From assembly GCF_000186865.1 (NCBI RefSeq), contig NW_008705599.1:153138-190236 (forward strand): a stretch of DNA of 37,099 nt. Direction: 5' to 3'. Within the stretch, counting starts at the first letter, position 1; every line of letters begins with the position of its first letter. The stretch is from Aureococcus anophagefferens. Lineage: Eukaryota > Sar > Pelagophyceae > Pelagomonadales > Pelagomonadaceae. Both the position numbers and the translations under genes were made by a program. Below, one piece after another: positions 18,476 to 26,956 of the stretch. The notes beneath the pieces are model-generated. The model was given only the letters and a program-made list of their open reading frames with translations, was not told the DNA's origin and did no database searches.

Positions 18476-19593
18476 ATGAAGCGCACGCGCAGCGACGACT
18501 CGCTCACGCAGTCGGACGGGTCGATCGTCCTCGACGTCGGCGGCGTGCGCCACAAGACGACGCGGTCGACGCTCGCGACGGGGAGCGGCTACTTCGAGGC
18601 GCGCCTCAACTTCGACGGCAGGGAGGAGGACGGCGGCGCGCTCTTCGTGGACCGCGACGGCGAGCTCTTCCACTACGTCCTCACGCACCTGCGGAACAAC
18701 GGCCTGCCGCGGTCCGTGACGGACCGCCTCCCCGCGGACGCGCGCGCGCGCCTCGTCGTTGAGGCGGAGTACTACGCGATGCCCGCGCTCATCGAGCAGC
18801 TCGTCGTGCCGCCCGTGGGCGCCGCCGTGCGGCTGCGGGCGACGGACGGGCCCAACCGCATGCCGGGCCTGAAGCCGTCGACGACCATGGTCTTCGGCAA
18901 GATCGCCGAGTACGACCCAGGGCAGCACAAGAGAGCGAAATTCCCAACTTCAAAGGCTCCGATCTCGGCCGTTTTCCGCTCGTTTCGGCTAATTCTTGGA
19001 CGAGCGATCATCTCTCGGAACGGTCTCGAAGCGTGGATGCTTTTTCCGGAACGCGCGCGCGCGGAACACTCACGTTGAAGCGACGTTGAATCACCCTTTT
19101 GCTGCCCAGGTACGACCACGCGGCGCGGCGCTGGACGATCAAAGTCCTCGCGGAGTTCGGCGACGGCCACCCCTTCAACTGCTTCGACTGGGGCGAGCCC
19201 GTGCCCCTGGACAAGATGAAGATCGTCGCCGACCACGAGGCCTCCGGCGAGCTCTACCACGACGTCGAGCACGCGGGGTCGTTCGCGCACTTCGCGGGCG
19301 ACGAGGACCTGCTGCGCATGCCGAGCACGGGCATGCGGAGCTACCGCGGCGCCGGCGACTACGCCTGGGAGTACCTCCTCGGCGACGGCACGTGGCTCGG
19401 CCGGCAGAACGACACGGACGCGTTCGGCCCCGCGGCCTTCGACTCGCCCGGCGGCAAGGTCGTCGCGGCGCTCAAGGAGGCGAACGAGTGGCTCCAGACC
19501 ATCGCGGCCGAACTCTGCAACATCAACGAGAAGGGCATCTCGAAGAAGAAGGTGCGGAGCGCGCCCGCGCCCGCGCCGGCCGCCGCGCCGTGA
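18476..19593 (+). CDS. BTB/POZ (potassium-channel T1-type, KCTD-like) protein with one introner intron
   Basis: 305 aa. Residues about 17-110 form a T1-type BTB domain: IVLDVGGVRHKTTRSTLATG, GYFEARLN, LFVDRDGELFHYVLTHLRNN and EAEYYAMPALIEQL. KCTD proteins with this domain are often oligomeric adaptors, for example for Cullin-3 ligases; no channel helices follow here. The C-terminal part (YDHAARRWTIKVLAEFGDGH, PFNCFDWGEPVPL) is not assigned. Exon 1 is 18476-18909 (phase 2) and exon 2 is 19110-19593. The intron is a complete introner whose TSD gives a GT donor. The stop is 70 bp from the convergent DGDG synthase stop. Confidence 0.9.
18918..19109 (+). mobile_element. Introner element 4 (192 bp), intron in the BTB gene
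   Basis: Ends are CAGGGCAGCACAAGAGAG and CACCCTTTTGCTGCCCAG. The flanking duplication GTACGACC is perfect (18910-18917 and 19110-19117). The intron is 18910-19109, 200 nt, with a GT donor taken from the TSD and an AG from the element. The join reads GCC GA|G TAC GAC CAC. It differs from introner 1 at about five positions. Confidence 0.95.
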
Positions 19594-19663
19594 CGCGACC
19601 TAAGCCCACTTCGACGCACGAGCGTCGGTTCTCCGGCGGGGTCGGTGTGGCAATACACGAGGC

Positions 19664-21349
19664 TTAGACCGCGACCTCGACGGGCGCGTCCGCCGCCGCG
19701 GGAGGCGCGTCGCCGCCGCCCTGGCGCTCGCGGACGTACTTGGACTGGCGGCCGACGGTGAAGCCGGCGCCCGCGATGGAGCGGATCCAGTCGCCGCGCC
19801 GGCCCTTGCCCATGATGTGGCAGTGGAGGTACTCGGCGAGCCTCTGGTGGCGCCGGAGCGGCGTCTCGGGCATCGCCGCGGCGTCGCAGAACCGGTCCGT
19901 CGCCGCGGCCCAGGACAGGCGCCGGCGCATGCGGTCGCTGAGGGGCGGCGGCTCGTGGCGCAGCGCGAAGGCGTAGTGCGTCGCGAACTCGGCCTTGGTC
20001 TCGAAGGGGAGGCACGTCGGGAAGTCGTAGAAGAACTCGTTCGACGGGTGCTTGCGGATGACGACCCACTTGCCCATGGCCAGCGCCTCGGCGATGGTCG
20101 TGCAGAGCACCTCCGTTTTCGACGGATTGACCAAGACGCGGAAGTCCTGGCAGAGGGGCTCCGCGTGGTCCCGGCGGCCGTGGAAGACCGCGGGGAGCTT
20201 CCGTTTCGCGAACGACCTCGCGACGTCGTGGCGGTGGAGCCCGTCGCCGACGACGTGCACGGGCCCGCCGGGCAACGTGCCGCCGAACTCCCTGGCCGTG
20301 TGGGCGAGGAGCCGGCCCAGGTCGTCGAGCCCCTTCTGCCAGATGAGCTTGCCGATGAAGTAGGCGCCTTCGGTGCCCGCCGTCCCTCGCGCCTCCGTCT
20401 CGGCCCAGGGGTTGGACGCCGCCGCGGGGAGGGCGCCGCCGCTCAGGAAGGGCTGGCGCACCTTGCGGCCCTCGCCGACGTCGAGGAACGCGCCGCGGAC
20501 GCCGTGGACGTTGCAGACGACCTCCGCGTCGTCGTTGCCGACGCGCGGGAGCGTGTTCGACAATTTGACGATGCGGTGGCAGTGGCCGTTGGTCATCCAG
20601 CGGCTCATGAGCAGGGCCATCATGGCCTTGAAGGGCCCGACGACGGGGTGCACGAGCTCGCCTAAGAGGCCGCCGCACGCGCGCTCCGTGGCCGCGTAGG
20701 ACACGTAGTGCGTGTGGACGACGCCCACGACGTGGCCCTGGGACCGCCAGGCCGACGCGTCGCCGTCGACGAAGGAGTACCAGTTCAGGTGCTCCGGCTC
20801 CTCGAGGACGACGACGTCCGGCGCCCAGGCGCCCGCCTCGGCGCCGCCGCCGCCGTCGTAGCGGCGGAAGTCCGCGCGCGGCAGCGCCTCGACGGTGCGC
20901 CCCATGGGGTAGATGGACCCCTGGGGCGTGTGGTAGTGGGCGTCGTAGAAGGCGATGCGCAGCTTCTCCGCCGCCTCGGCCATGCCCGCCGTGTCCCGGA
21001 CCCACGCGGCCACGTACCGCGCCTGGTCGCCGCGCGTCTCGAAGCGGATGTCCTTGTAGACCTCGTGCTGCCGCTCCGGCTCGAGCCAGGGCAGGTAGAG
21101 CGTCACGGCGCCGTCGGGCCGCCCCGCCGTCAGGTGCGCCGCGCGGAGCAGCGGGTTGATGGCCGTGCCCGTCAGCCAGGGCACCGACGCCGTCGTCATG
21201 ATCAAAATGCGCTTGCTCGCGTCGCGCAGGTCCGACGCCGCCGTGTGCGGTCGGATGGCCGTTGCTGCTGTGGGTTGCGTGCCGAGGCGGCCATGAGCGA
21301 TTTGCGCGGCTAGCACTAGAGCCAACTTCAAACTCAGAGCGCTCTTCAT
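19664..21349 (-). CDS. DGD1: Digalactosyldiacylglycerol synthase (GT4 family)
   Basis: Transfers galactose from UDP-galactose to MGDG to make DGDG, a main plastid membrane lipid. 561 aa, single exon. Diagnostic motifs in order: RILIMTTASVPWLTGTAINP, VTLYLPWL, VVVLEEPEHLNWYSF, VVGVVHTHYVSY, CHRIVKLSN, CNVHGV, GAYFIGKLIWQKGLDDL, RDHAEPLCQDFRVLVNPS, EVLCTTIAEALAMGKWVVIR and HPSNEFFYDFPTC. The last group is the GT4 nucleotide-sugar site with its conserved Glu. Start 21349 gives MKSALSLKLALVLAAQIAHG, a hydrophobic signal suited to secondary-plastid targeting. An in-frame ATG at 21385 would bury that signal. The start lies 90 bp from that of the divergent EDR2-C gene, giving a very short shared promoter. 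Confidence 0.93.
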   Translation of the reverse strand: MKSALSLKLALVLAAQIAHGRLGTQPTAATAIRPHTAASDLRDASKRILIMTTASVPWLTGTAINPLLRAAHLTAGRPDGAVTLYLPWLEPERQHEVYKDIRFETRGDQARYVAAWVRDTAGMAEAAEKLRIAFYDAHYHTPQGSIYPMGRTVEALPRADFRRYDGGGGAEAGAWAPDVVVLEEPEHLNWYSFVDGDASAWRSQGHVVGVVHTHYVSYAATERACGGLLGELVHPVVGPFKAMMALLMSRWMTNGHCHRIVKLSNTLPRVGNDDAEVVCNVHGVRGAFLDVGEGRKVRQPFLSGGALPAAASNPWAETEARGTAGTEGAYFIGKLIWQKGLDDLGRLLAHTAREFGGTLPGGPVHVVGDGLHRHDVARSFAKRKLPAVFHGRRDHAEPLCQDFRVLVNPSKTEVLCTTIAEALAMGKWVVIRKHPSNEFFYDFPTCLPFETKAEFATHYAFALRHEPPPLSDRMRRRLSWAAATDRFCDAAAMPETPLRRHQRLAEYLHCHIMGKGRRGDWIRSIAGAGFTVGRQSKYVRERQGGGDAPPAAADAPVEVAV

Positions 21350-21439
21350 AGCTCGCCGCGGGCGGAAACTACACCTTGGCGACATTGAAGAGTATTGAAG
21401 TCACAAAGCAGCCCCGAAAAAATCATCATCTGGCGAGGT

Positions 21440-22876
21440 ATGTCGGGCTTCCGCGGCGTGCGCAAGTCCATCGCGCGCGCGACGGGCGTGCACAACGCGT
21501 TTAGCGCGCAGCAGAAGGACGTCGACAGCAGCTGGGTCATCGAGGAGGGTCCGACGCCGGCGCCGGCGCCGGCGACGCTCGCGTCGCCGGCGCGCGCCGT
21601 GCGCAAGTCCGTCGCCCGCGCCACGGGCCTCCACAACGCCTTCTCGAGCCAGCAGAAGGACGTCGACGCCTCCTGGGTCGTCAACGACGGCAGGGAGCCG
21701 CCGGCGGGCGTGCCGCGCCGCAGCTCCGACGGCGACGCGCGGAAGTCCGGCGTCGCGCGCGGCGTCCGCAAGTCGCTCGCGCGCGCGACGGGCGTGCACA
21801 ACGCCTTCAGCGTCCAGCAGAAGCATACGGGCGCCTGGGTCGTCGAAGAACATAAGACGCCCGAGACGCCCGTCGTCCACGACGACGAGGAGCTCCACGT
21901 GCTCAACACGGCCGAGCCCGAGTTCGACGGCCGCGACCGCTGCGGGTTCACCAACTTGCCGAAGCGGCCCTTTACGGCGCCGCCGGAGTCGGGCACGTGG
22001 TGCGACGCGGGCGCCGCGGGCCTCTTCAACGTGCGCCAGAGGGGCTACGACGCGCCGCCCGTGGGGCGCAACGAGACGATCATGACGAAATTATTGGAGC
22101 TCAAGAAGCCGTCCGCGGCGGCCGTCTACGACGTCGTCCACGTCGATATCGTGACGTCCCCCGCGAAGAAGGAGGTCGACGTCGTCAAGCACGCCCTGCG
22201 GCCGCCGAAGCCGGGCCGCAAGTCGCCGCTCGAGGGCCTCGTGCCGTCGATCCTCGTCCTGAACGTCATCGTCCCGGCGCTTAAGGGCGACGACGACGAC
22301 GGCGCGTGCCACCAGCTCTGCGTGACCTGCGAGCTCAGCGCCTGGGCCCACGCGGAGCTCGCGCGCACGGCGCCGAAGCACGGCTACGGCCAGCTCAACC
22401 TGAAGCTCGCCGTGAACGCCATCGAGGACCCCGCGCTCCGGCTCTGGGCGACGTTCTGCCGCGACGCGCGCCGCGAGGCCCGCGACGCCGTCGGCGAGAC
22501 GCGGAGCCGCTTCAAGCTCTTCTGCGGCGTGCCCGACGCGGAGACGCTGCCGAGCCTGTTGCGGCCCTACAACGCGCGGCCGCTATTGGTGCGGGAGCCG
22601 GGCCAGATCTACTTCCACGACGGCTTCGGCGACGTCGCGGGCTTCGACGTCGACGGCTTCAAGTTCCACCCCGCCCAGCGCCTCGCCGTGCACACGGTCG
22701 CGCCGTCGTTCCAGGACCGCACGGTCAACGTCGCCGTGGCCGTCGAGGCGCGGCACGCCCGCGAGCTGCCGGAGCGGCTCCTCGCGGCCGTGCAGCTCCG
22801 GGGCGTCGGCCGCGAGCACGGGAAGCAGTTCGAGTGGTGGACCAAGTTCGCCAAGCCGCGGCGCAACACGGCCTAA
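21440..22876 (+). CDS. EDR2-C (DUF1336) domain protein with three N-terminal HNAFS repeats
   Basis: 478 aa, single exon. The C-terminal two-thirds match the EDR2 C-terminal domain. It has a GTW..AG.FNVR..GYDAPP entry, VLNVIVP, a SRFKLFCGVPD strand, a GQIYFHDGFGDVAGFDVDGF segment, and the final LPERLLAAVQLRGVG. In plants EDR2-C occurs with PH and START lipid-binding domains in defence-related and vesicle-associated proteins; neither is present here. The N-terminus instead has three copies of a roughly 30-residue unit (residues 6-36, 53-83, 108-137) with core VRKS(I/V/L)ARATG(V/L)HNAFS.QQK and a trailing WV(V/I). I do not recognise this repeat. The ATG at 21440 is the first in frame. The stop lies 5 bp from the convergent sulfotransferase stop. 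Confidence 0.82.
   Translation: MSGFRGVRKSIARATGVHNAFSAQQKDVDSSWVIEEGPTPAPAPATLASPARAVRKSVARATGLHNAFSSQQKDVDASWVVNDGREPPAGVPRRSSDGDARKSGVARGVRKSLARATGVHNAFSVQQKHTGAWVVEEHKTPETPVVHDDEELHVLNTAEPEFDGRDRCGFTNLPKRPFTAPPESGTWCDAGAAGLFNVRQRGYDAPPVGRNETIMTKLLELKKPSAAAVYDVVHVDIVTSPAKKEVDVVKHALRPPKPGRKSPLEGLVPSILVLNVIVPALKGDDDDGACHQLCVTCELSAWAHAELARTAPKHGYGQLNLKLAVNAIEDPALRLWATFCRDARREARDAVGETRSRFKLFCGVPDAETLPSLLRPYNARPLLVREPGQIYFHDGFGDVAGFDVDGFKFHPAQRLAVHTVAPSFQDRTVNVAVAVEARHARELPERLLAAVQLRGVGREHGKQFEWWTKFAKPRRNTA
21455..21850 (+). repeat. Three coding repeats of the VRKS-ARATG-HNAFS motif
   Basis: Units at about 21455-21547, 21596-21688 and 21761-21850 encode near-identical peptides, each ending in WV(V/I). 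The linkers are Pro/Ala-rich and differ in length (16 and 24 residues). Conservation is strongest in the basic amphipathic core followed by HNAFS and QQK. Confidence 0.9.
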
Positions 22877-22881
22877 TGCGC

Positions 22882-23898
22882 TTAGATCCCGCCGCCGAAC
22901 CCGTTCCGCTGCTCGCGGCCCTCGATGCAGAGGCCGTGGTCCGTCTCGAGGCGCCGCCCCTTCCGTCGCCCGCGGTCCGGGTCGTCCGCGTCGAGGCGCC
23001 GCCGCCAGAAGCCGCCGCCGCCCGCGGCGAGGAGCTCGTCGAGGGTCGGCTTGGGCTTGGCGCACGTCGTCGGCAGGTGCGCGTAGCGCGCGGCGATCTC
23101 CTGGACGTAGGGCTCGTCCCAGTTCGTCACGAGGTCCGCGAGCACCTCGCCGTGCTGCTTCACGGGCAGCCGCGGCGCCGCGTCCGTCGGCCCCAGACCC
23201 AGGAACGCCTCGAGCTTCCCCATCGTCCGGTTGTAGAGGTCCAGGCTGCAGAGGTCCCTCTCGTACGTGAGCCGCAGCACCGCGGGCGCCGCGCCGTCGA
23301 CCTCCAATAAACTCACGATGCCCTGGGCGTAGGACATGAACTGCTTCTCCGCGTGGATCCACAGCCGGAAGAAGTCGTCGGAGAGCGTCACGTTCCGCGC
23401 GGACTCGCGCGCCTCGTCGTACTGGACCCAGACGCCGCCCTTCTGCGCGAGGCACACGGAGACGTACTGGGCGAGCTCGTTGTCCCGGCTCAGCCAGACG
23501 AGGTGCGTCGCCCACTTGAGGAAGTCGGGCAGCTGCTTCGTCCTCATGTGCTTCTGGAAGAGCTTGAAGCCGACGATCTCGCGGCCCCGGTGGTGCGCGG
23601 CCATGTGGTCGAGGAGCCGGAGCGGCTCGCTGCGCCGCGCGGCGAAGACGTCGTCGGGCACCTCGACGTCGCCGTCGAAGCCGTCCTTGTCGGACGTGCG
23701 CAGGTCGTACTGGTGGAAGGGCTCGCCGTGCATGAGGATCTGCCGCCGGTGGGCCCGCAGCATGGCCACGAGCAGCGAGCTGCCCGTGCGCGGGCCGGAG
23801 AGCACGACGAGCCGCTTCGACCCGGGCGCCGGCGCCGGCGCAGGTCGCGCCGAAGCGACGGCGAGCAGGAGCAGACGGGCTGCCCCGCGCGCCACCAT
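22882..23898 (-). CDS. PAPS-dependent sulfotransferase (Stf0-like)
   Basis: 338 aa, single exon. The N-terminal MVARGAARLLLLAVASARPA is a likely signal peptide or type II anchor, so a secretory-pathway location is probable. The 5'-phosphosulfate-binding loop is KRLVVLSGPRTGSSLLVAML. The 3'-phosphate-binding stretch is in WLSRDNELAQYVS. HGEPF after the loop and VGFKLFQKHM resemble Stf0-type enzymes. The acceptor (glycan, lipid or protein) cannot be read from the sequence. The C-terminal tail is basic and Gly-rich. The gene starts 67 bp from the divergent SURF1 start and ends 5 bp from the EDR2-C stop. Confidence 0.82.
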   Translation of the reverse strand: MVARGAARLLLLAVASARPAPAPAPGSKRLVVLSGPRTGSSLLVAMLRAHRRQILMHGEPFHQYDLRTSDKDGFDGDVEVPDDVFAARRSEPLRLLDHMAAHHRGREIVGFKLFQKHMRTKQLPDFLKWATHLVWLSRDNELAQYVSVCLAQKGGVWVQYDEARESARNVTLSDDFFRLWIHAEKQFMSYAQGIVSLLEVDGAAPAVLRLTYERDLCSLDLYNRTMGKLEAFLGLGPTDAAPRLPVKQHGEVLADLVTNWDEPYVQEIAARYAHLPTTCAKPKPTLDELLAAGGGGFWRRRLDADDPDRGRRKGRRLETDHGLCIEGREQRNGFGGGI

Positions 23899-23965
23899 CG
23901 TTCAGTGCTACAACTTGCAGTACAAGCGGGAGGAAACGTCGGCCAAAAACCCAGTTTGCCAGCGC

Positions 23966-24805
23966 ATGGCTGCGTCGATGCATGCCTTCGCCAGGAGCGC
24001 CACGCTCGCGGCACCGCGCGCGCTCTGGCGCGGCGCCGCGAGCGCGGCGAAGCCGCCGTCGGCCTGGGACACGCCGGCGGCCAAGGTCGCCAAGTTCGCC
24101 TTCTTCGGCGGCCTCGTCGGCGGCACCTTCTGCCTCGGCTGCTGGCAGAGCCAGCGCTACTTCTGGAAGGTGGACCTCCTCGAGCAGCGGCGCCTGGCCC
24201 TCGCCGCGGCGCCCCTGCCGCTGCCCGCGGGCGCGACGGCGGCGACGCTGGCCGACGACGCGCCGGAGCTCGACGAGCGGTGCCGCCGCGTGACGCTCCG
24301 CGGCACCTTCGACGCCGCGCGCACGGCCGTCGTCGGCCCGCGGAGCGCGCCGCCGGGCGTCGGCACGCAGGCGACGGGCCTGGGCACGTCGCCCCAGGGC
24401 CACCTCGTCTTCACGGTGCTGACGCGGCCCGACGGCTCCGAGGTCGTCGTGAACCGGGGCTGGGCGCCGCGCGGCGCGGACCCGGCGGCGACGTGCCCGC
24501 GCGGGAGCGTCGACCTCGTCGCCGTCGTCGACGGCGGCGAGACGCCGGGCACGTTCTCGCCCGTCAACACGGCCGAGGACATCTTGTGGGTCGAGCTTCC
24601 CTTCCTCCGGTCGCACCTCCGCTGCGGCGGCGACGCGCTCCTCGTCAACGCGTGCCCGGCGGACGGCACGGCGTCGGCCTACCCGAAGCCGCGCACGCCG
24701 GACCACCTCGTCACGGCCGCCGTCATGCCCCAGACCCACGCGGCCTACGCGGCGACGTGGTACGCGCTCTCCGCCGCGGGGGCCGTGATGACGTGCTACG
24801 TCTAA
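23966..24805 (+). CDS. SURF1: SURF1, cytochrome c oxidase assembly factor
   Basis: 279 aa, single exon. Acts in the inner mitochondrial membrane in complex IV assembly. The Ala/Arg-rich presequence (MAASMHAFARSATLAAPRAL) fits mitochondrial import. The first membrane helix (FAFFGGLVGGTFCLGCWQSQ) runs into RYFWKVDLLEQRR, the family's LG.WQ..R..WK segment. The intermembrane domain has CRRVTLRGTFD, GPRSAP, HLVFTVLTRPDGSEVVVNRGW and DILWVELPFL. The C-terminal helix PQTHAAYAATWYALSAAGAV corresponds to the family's H..YA..W. The ATG at 23966 is the first in frame in the 67-bp gap to the divergent sulfotransferase. Confidence 0.92.
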   Translation: MAASMHAFARSATLAAPRALWRGAASAAKPPSAWDTPAAKVAKFAFFGGLVGGTFCLGCWQSQRYFWKVDLLEQRRLALAAAPLPLPAGATAATLADDAPELDERCRRVTLRGTFDAARTAVVGPRSAPPGVGTQATGLGTSPQGHLVFTVLTRPDGSEVVVNRGWAPRGADPAATCPRGSVDLVAVVDGGETPGTFSPVNTAEDILWVELPFLRSHLRCGGDALLVNACPADGTASAYPKPRTPDHLVTAAVMPQTHAAYAATWYALSAAGAVMTCYV

Positions 24806-24872
24806 GCCGGGTCGGACATGGTACGCCGCGGACGGCCGCCGGATGGAGCATGGCACGCCGCAGTCATGATGC

Positions 24873-25991
24873 TTACGCCGGGTAGACGACGGGGAGGAGC
24901 GCGTGGTCCGCGGGCGCGCCCGGCTCGAGGTCGCCGAGCCACGCCTCGTAGGACGGCGCGTCCTCGTCGTTGACGCAGAGCATGCCCGCCTCGTCGATGA
25001 GGTGCGCGCCGTCCGCGAAGAAGGACACGGCGACCGCGGTCCGGTCCTCGAGGACGTTCTCCGGCGCGCTGTGCAAGAGCCAGCCGTGGTGCCAGGAGAC
25101 GTCGCCCGGCGCGTAGGCGCCGTGGTCGACGACGTCGTAGCGGCCGTCGCAGTCGCCGTCCTGGCCGTACCACATGGGCAGCGCGAGGTCCCGGTGCGAC
25201 CCCGACGCGTAGGCCAGGCCCGTGCCGCCCTCCTCGGACGCGGGCACGGCGTGGAGCGGGAACCAGCACGTCACGAAGCCGTTCGTGTCGAGGGGGCTCG
25301 TGTGGAGGTCGCTGTGCCAGTTCGTCGGCTCGTCGCCCGCGCGTTTTTTGAAGATGCAGTCCTGGTACAACCGCACGCGGTCGCAGCCCAAAAGCTGCGC
25401 CGCGACGCCCGCGAGCCGCGGGCACGACGCGACGCGCCGCGCGGCCGCGTGGCGCCGGTGCGCGTTGAAGGTCTGCAGGAATGGCGCGCGCTCGCCGTCG
25501 TGGAGGTCGTTCATGGCCTCCGCGTGCCGCACGGCGTCCGCGGCCTCGGCCGCGGCGATCCTCGCGACGGGTTCGGCGATCGCCGCGACTTCGTCATCCG
25601 TCAACAGACTTCGCGTGCAGAGGTGGCCGTCGCGCTCGAAGCGCAGCAGCGCCGACGCCGACAGCGGCGGCGCCTCCTCCGAGAGCGACTCGAGGCCGGC
25701 GACGTCGGCCGCGGCGTCCGCGGCGACGCGGAGGCCGGCGCCCGCGACGAGCGCGTCGAGGTCCAGGGAGTTGAGGGCATTCGCGCCGAGGGCGCCGTCG
25801 ACGTCGTTGGCGCCGAGGGCGTCGTCGGCGAGGACGCGGCGCGCTGTGCAAGGACGGCGGCAGGCGGACGGTTTCGGGGCGCTACCGCGCCGCGCGCGCG
25901 TCGCGGAGCTCGCCGGCGAGTGCGCCGGCTGCGGCGCGATCAAGGCGGCGCTCCGGGCGGCGAGACAGGCGACAAGGAGCACTGAGAACAT
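24873..25991 (-). CDS. Phytanoyl-CoA dioxygenase (PhyH) family Fe(II)/2-oxoglutarate oxygenase
   Basis: 372 aa, single exon. The core reads LLRFERDGHLCTRSLLTDDE, then RVRLYQDCIFKK, TNWHSDLHTSP (the iron-binding HxD), FVTCWFPLHAV, GGTGLAYASGSHRD, VSWHHGWLLHSAPEN (second iron His) and DRTAVAVSFF (the Arg for 2-oxoglutarate). The family hydroxylates phytanoyl-CoA and many small molecules, so the substrate is open. The start at 25991 gives MFSVLLVACLAARSAALIAP, a signal peptide; an in-frame ATG at 26030 adds 13 residues before it. A plastid or secretory location is possible. It is divergent from the SPRY gene with 84 bp between start codons. Confidence 0.88.
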   Translation of the reverse strand: MFSVLLVACLAARSAALIAPQPAHSPASSATRARRGSAPKPSACRRPCTARRVLADDALGANDVDGALGANALNSLDLDALVAGAGLRVAADAAADVAGLESLSEEAPPLSASALLRFERDGHLCTRSLLTDDEVAAIAEPVARIAAAEAADAVRHAEAMNDLHDGERAPFLQTFNAHRRHAAARRVASCPRLAGVAAQLLGCDRVRLYQDCIFKKRAGDEPTNWHSDLHTSPLDTNGFVTCWFPLHAVPASEEGGTGLAYASGSHRDLALPMWYGQDGDCDGRYDVVDHGAYAPGDVSWHHGWLLHSAPENVLEDRTAVAVSFFADGAHLIDEAGMLCVNDEDAPSYEAWLGDLEPGAPADHALLPVVYPA

Positions 25992-26075
25992 GCTGCTTTG
26001 TCGCCTCAAACAGAGCTCCATCGCGAACATCAATCCGGCTTCGCCACAAATTCGCCACAGGCCTCGGCGCGGAGC

Positions 26076-26924
26076 ATGGGACCCGACGCCGCCGCGCCGT
26101 CGGGCATCGACGAGGAGCCGCCGCTTAAGAAGGCGAAGACGGGCAAGGGCCGCTTCGGGCGGTCCAAGGAGGAGGACGAGCAGCCGCGCGTCGCCTTCCC
26201 GTCGAGCGACAAGGCGCCGCAGCTGACGCTGTCCGGCGACCGCCTGACGGTGACGGGCACGACGGGCGGCGGCGGCGGCTACCGCATGGCGCGCGGTAGC
26301 CACGGCGTGAGCGCCGGCTGCTGGTACTGGGAGTGCGCCGTCGCGACCGACCGGCCGGAGGGGTGCCACTACCGCGTCGGCTGGGCGACGAAGAAGGCGC
26401 CGCTCCAGGCGCCCGTGGGCTACGACCGCTGGAGCTTCGCCTACCGCGACGTCGCGGGCGCCCTCGTCCACGCGTCGAACCGATTGGACGGCTACGGGTC
26501 CGAGTGGGGGCCCGGCGACGTCGTCGGCTGCATGATCGTCTTCGGCGACGGCGCGGCCGAGGACCTCGACGACGAGAAGCCGCCGGACGAGGCCGCCCGG
26601 CCCGACGGCGGCGACGTGTCGGCCACCAACTACGTGCGCTTCTTCGTCAACGGCGTCGACCAGGGCGTCGCCTACGCCAAGCTCCCGCCGGGCACGTACT
26701 TTCCGGCCGTCTCCGTCTACAAGGCGGGCCAGGTCACGGCGAACTTCGGCCCGGCCTTCGCCCACGCCGTCGCGGACCTCGACGTCAAGGACGCCGTCCC
26801 CTCGCCGCGGCTCTGCGTCGAGCGCTCCGCCGCGCCGCTCTCGGACCTCATCCCGCCGCCGCCGCCGCCGCCGGAGGACGGCGACGAGGACCTCGCCGCC
26901 GCCGGGGAGCCCGTCGCGGTCTAG
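26076..26924 (+). CDS. SPRY-domain protein, ASH2-like (COMPASS subunit type)
   Basis: 282 aa, single exon. The N-terminal PPLKKAKTGKGRFGRSK is a likely nuclear localisation signal. A SPRY domain follows whose strand order and motifs match ASH2/ASH2L: LTLSGDRLTVTG, YRMARGSHGVSAGCWYWECA, VGWATKKAPLQAPVGYDRWS, GDVVGCMIVFGD, RFFVNGVDQGVAYAKLPPGT, YFPAVSVYKAGQVTANFGP. ASH2 binds RBBP5 in SET1/MLL histone H3K4 methyltransferase complexes. The PHD and winged-helix parts of longer ASH2 proteins are absent, as in some short orthologues. An acidic loop (DLDDEKPPDEAARPDG) interrupts the domain where ASH2L also has an insert. The tail is Pro-rich and acidic. Confidence 0.87.
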   Translation: MGPDAAAPSGIDEEPPLKKAKTGKGRFGRSKEEDEQPRVAFPSSDKAPQLTLSGDRLTVTGTTGGGGGYRMARGSHGVSAGCWYWECAVATDRPEGCHYRVGWATKKAPLQAPVGYDRWSFAYRDVAGALVHASNRLDGYGSEWGPGDVVGCMIVFGDGAAEDLDDEKPPDEAARPDGGDVSATNYVRFFVNGVDQGVAYAKLPPGTYFPAVSVYKAGQVTANFGPAFAHAVADLDVKDAVPSPRLCVERSAAPLSDLIPPPPPPPEDGDEDLAAAGEPVAV

Positions 26925-26956
26925 CCTAGATCCCCTCGTGTTCCATACTAGGGCCG

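Noticed and set aside
3397..19109. Reading the four repeats as bacterial insertion sequences or CRISPR-type repeats
   Set aside because: They contain no transposase or spacers, sit exactly at splice junctions and interrupt eukaryotic genes. Introner elements explain all features.
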